From Flavobacteriaceae bacterium (GTDB lineage: Bacteria; Bacteroidota; Bacteroidia; Flavobacteriales; Flavobacteriaceae), in assembly GCA_016780435.1 (NCBI GenBank), contig JADHLU010000055.1, positions 1 through 6,490 of the forward strand: DNA of 6,490 nucleotides. The letters run 5' to 3'. The notes under the pieces were generated by a model. It ran no database searches and was not told the DNA's origin. It was given only the letters and a program-made list of their open reading frames with translations. Numbering within the stretch: position 1 is the stretch's first letter; each line of letters starts with the position of its first letter. Made by a program: the position numbers and the translations under genes. This document shows, one piece after another, positions 5,382 through 6,490 of the stretch.

Positions 5382-6490
5382 ATGAAACTTCAAGAACTGC
5401 ACATCTTATTTCTAAAAAGTAACGGGGTCTGCACTGACAGCCGAAACCTACGCGAAAAGCAGCTGTTTTTCGCCCTTAAAGGCCCCACTTTTGACGCGCA
5501 CGATTTCGCAATTGAAGCACTAGAAAACGGGGCTATTGGTGCGGTTGTTGATCGCCATTTTGAGAAGGATCACCCTAATCTTATTCGGGTAGACGACCCA
5601 CTAGAAACCCTTCAACAGCTGGCGAACTATCACCGCAAAACCTTTTCGATACCGATTTTAGCCTTAACCGGAAGCAACGGAAAAACAACCACAAAAGAAT
5701 TGATAAGCGCCGTGCTTAGCCAAAAGTTTAAAACGCTTACCACCAAAGGAAACTTAAATAATCACATCGGAGTTCCGCTCACCTTGCTCGAGCTCGATGC
5801 GACTCACGAAGTAGCGGTCATTGAGATGGGGGCGAATCACCAGGGAGAAATCTCCCTGCTAGCCTCAATTGCAGAACCTACTCACGGATTAATCACCAAT
5901 TTCGGCAAGGCGCATCTCGAAGGTTTTGGTGGTGTAGAAGGAGTAATCAAGGGCAAGCAAGAACTCTATAAAAATCTCTTTACCCGAGAGGGAGTGATTT
6001 TTTTTAATGAAAATGACCCCATTCAGGTCGATGCGCTAAGCGCATACTCCCAAAAGGTTGCCTACCAGTTAGCTCAACCAAAAACCTCAAACCGGGCAGA
6101 TGCTCTCGAACTGATTCAAGAATCTCCAACGCTTCGCCTGCGCTATCAGGGCTTAACCTTTGAAAGCCCGCTATTTGGGTCATACAATGCTACCAATATC
6201 GCCGCTGCAATGGCCATTGGCGCTTACTTTAACGTCTCATTAAGCTCAGCTGCTGAAGCCATAGCCCAATATGTTCCATCGAATATGCGCTCTGAGATCG
6301 TGGAGCTAAATGGACAGCGATTATTGTTAGATGCCTATAACGCCAATCCGAGTAGCATGGAATCGGCCATCAGGCTCTTTCACTCATTCAATTGGAGCAA
6401 AAAGGCCTTAGTTCTTGGTGACATGTTCGAGCTCGGTGAAGATGCAGCAGTCGAACATCAAAAAATCGTCGACTTGTTGAATACCCTTTC
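5382..6490 (+). CDS. murF: UDP-N-acetylmuramoyl-tripeptide--D-alanyl-D-alanine ligase (MurF), C-terminus beyond the window
   Basis: MurF is the cytoplasmic ATP-dependent ligase that adds D-Ala-D-Ala to the UDP-MurNAc-tripeptide, the last soluble step in making the peptidoglycan precursor. My translation gives 369 codons before the edge, out of about 420-450 usual for the family. N-terminal substrate-binding domain: TDSRNL (18-23) and LFFALKG (28-34). Central ATPase domain: P-loop TGSNGKTTTKE (96-106), the NLNNHIGVPLTLL motif (124-136), EMGANHQGEI (148-157) and NFGKAHLEGFG (173-183). K192 in IKGKQEL is the likely carbamylated lysine. Start of the C-terminal domain: YNATN (268-272), DAYNANPSSM (317-326) and VLGDMFELG (344-352). 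All visible motifs are intact. The ATG at 5382 fits the family N-terminus; there is no Shine-Dalgarno sequence. The gene is divergent from porV. Confidence 0.96.
   Translation, partial: MKLQELHILFLKSNGVCTDSRNLREKQLFFALKGPTFDAHDFAIEALENGAIGAVVDRHFEKDHPNLIRVDDPLETLQQLANYHRKTFSIPILALTGSNGKTTTKELISAVLSQKFKTLTTKGNLNNHIGVPLTLLELDATHEVAVIEMGANHQGEISLLASIAEPTHGLITNFGKAHLEGFGGVEGVIKGKQELYKNLFTREGVIFFNENDPIQVDALSAYSQKVAYQLAQPKTSNRADALELIQESPTLRLRYQGLTFESPLFGSYNATNIAAAMAIGAYFNVSLSSAAEAIAQYVPSNMRSEIVELNGQRLLLDAYNANPSSMESAIRLFHSFNWSKKALVLGDMFELGEDAAVEHQKIVDLLNTL

Noticed and set aside
5301..5402. N-terminal extension of porV to an ATG at 5402
   Set aside because: It would put about 34 charged and aromatic residues before a clear signal peptide, use up the whole intergenic region and overlap the murF start by 21 bases. 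The ATG at 5300 (or 5306) fits an exported protein.
5998..6005. Run of eight T in murF, possible slippage or phase-variation site
   Set aside because: The run is in frame (Ile-Phe-Phe), the downstream motifs stay in the same frame, and MurF is essential, so switching is implausible.

Overview
This window looks like ordinary, gene-dense chromosome of a member of the Bacteroidetes, most likely Flavobacteriales. The strongest taxonomic signal is a PorV-type outer-membrane protein, a component of the type IX secretion system (T9SS), which is confined to this phylum. Supporting signs are a SprT-like protein without a zinc ribbon, a DUF389-type N-terminus, AT-rich gene starts without clear Shine-Dalgarno sequences, and one perfect match to the Bacteroidetes -7 promoter consensus TAnnTTTG. 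I cannot place it to family or genus.

Layout: all genes from the left edge to about 5300 lie on the minus strand; murF at the right edge lies on the plus strand. In transcription order, the minus-strand genes are porV (T9SS), pdhA (pyruvate dehydrogenase E1 alpha) and aceF (E2 with two lipoyl domains). A clear intrinsic terminator follows at 1480-1507. After it come a short-chain dehydrogenase/reductase, a SprT-like metalloprotein and the first 53 codons of a DUF389 membrane protein, packed with an 8-base gap and an 8-base overlap. MurF, which completes the peptidoglycan precursor, diverges from porV across an 81-base gap and runs off the right edge.

How the genes work together: pdhA and aceF encode two of the four polypeptides that make up the pyruvate dehydrogenase complex, separated by 9 bases. 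E1 beta and E3 are not in the window. PorV and MurF are both cell-envelope proteins. No terminator separates porV from pdhA, so read-through from a secretion gene into a central-metabolism operon is possible, alongside a pdhA promoter candidate at 4230-4237. The SDR/SprT-like/DUF389 group is probably one transcript, but no common pathway is evident.

I found no tRNA, rRNA, CRISPR array, insertion sequence, phage gene, toxin-antitoxin pair or defence system. No gap between genes exceeds 91 bases. I see no undescribed system here. The points most worth a second look are the compact form of PorV, its position beside murF without porU or gldJ, and the nearly identical tandem lipoyl domains of AceF.
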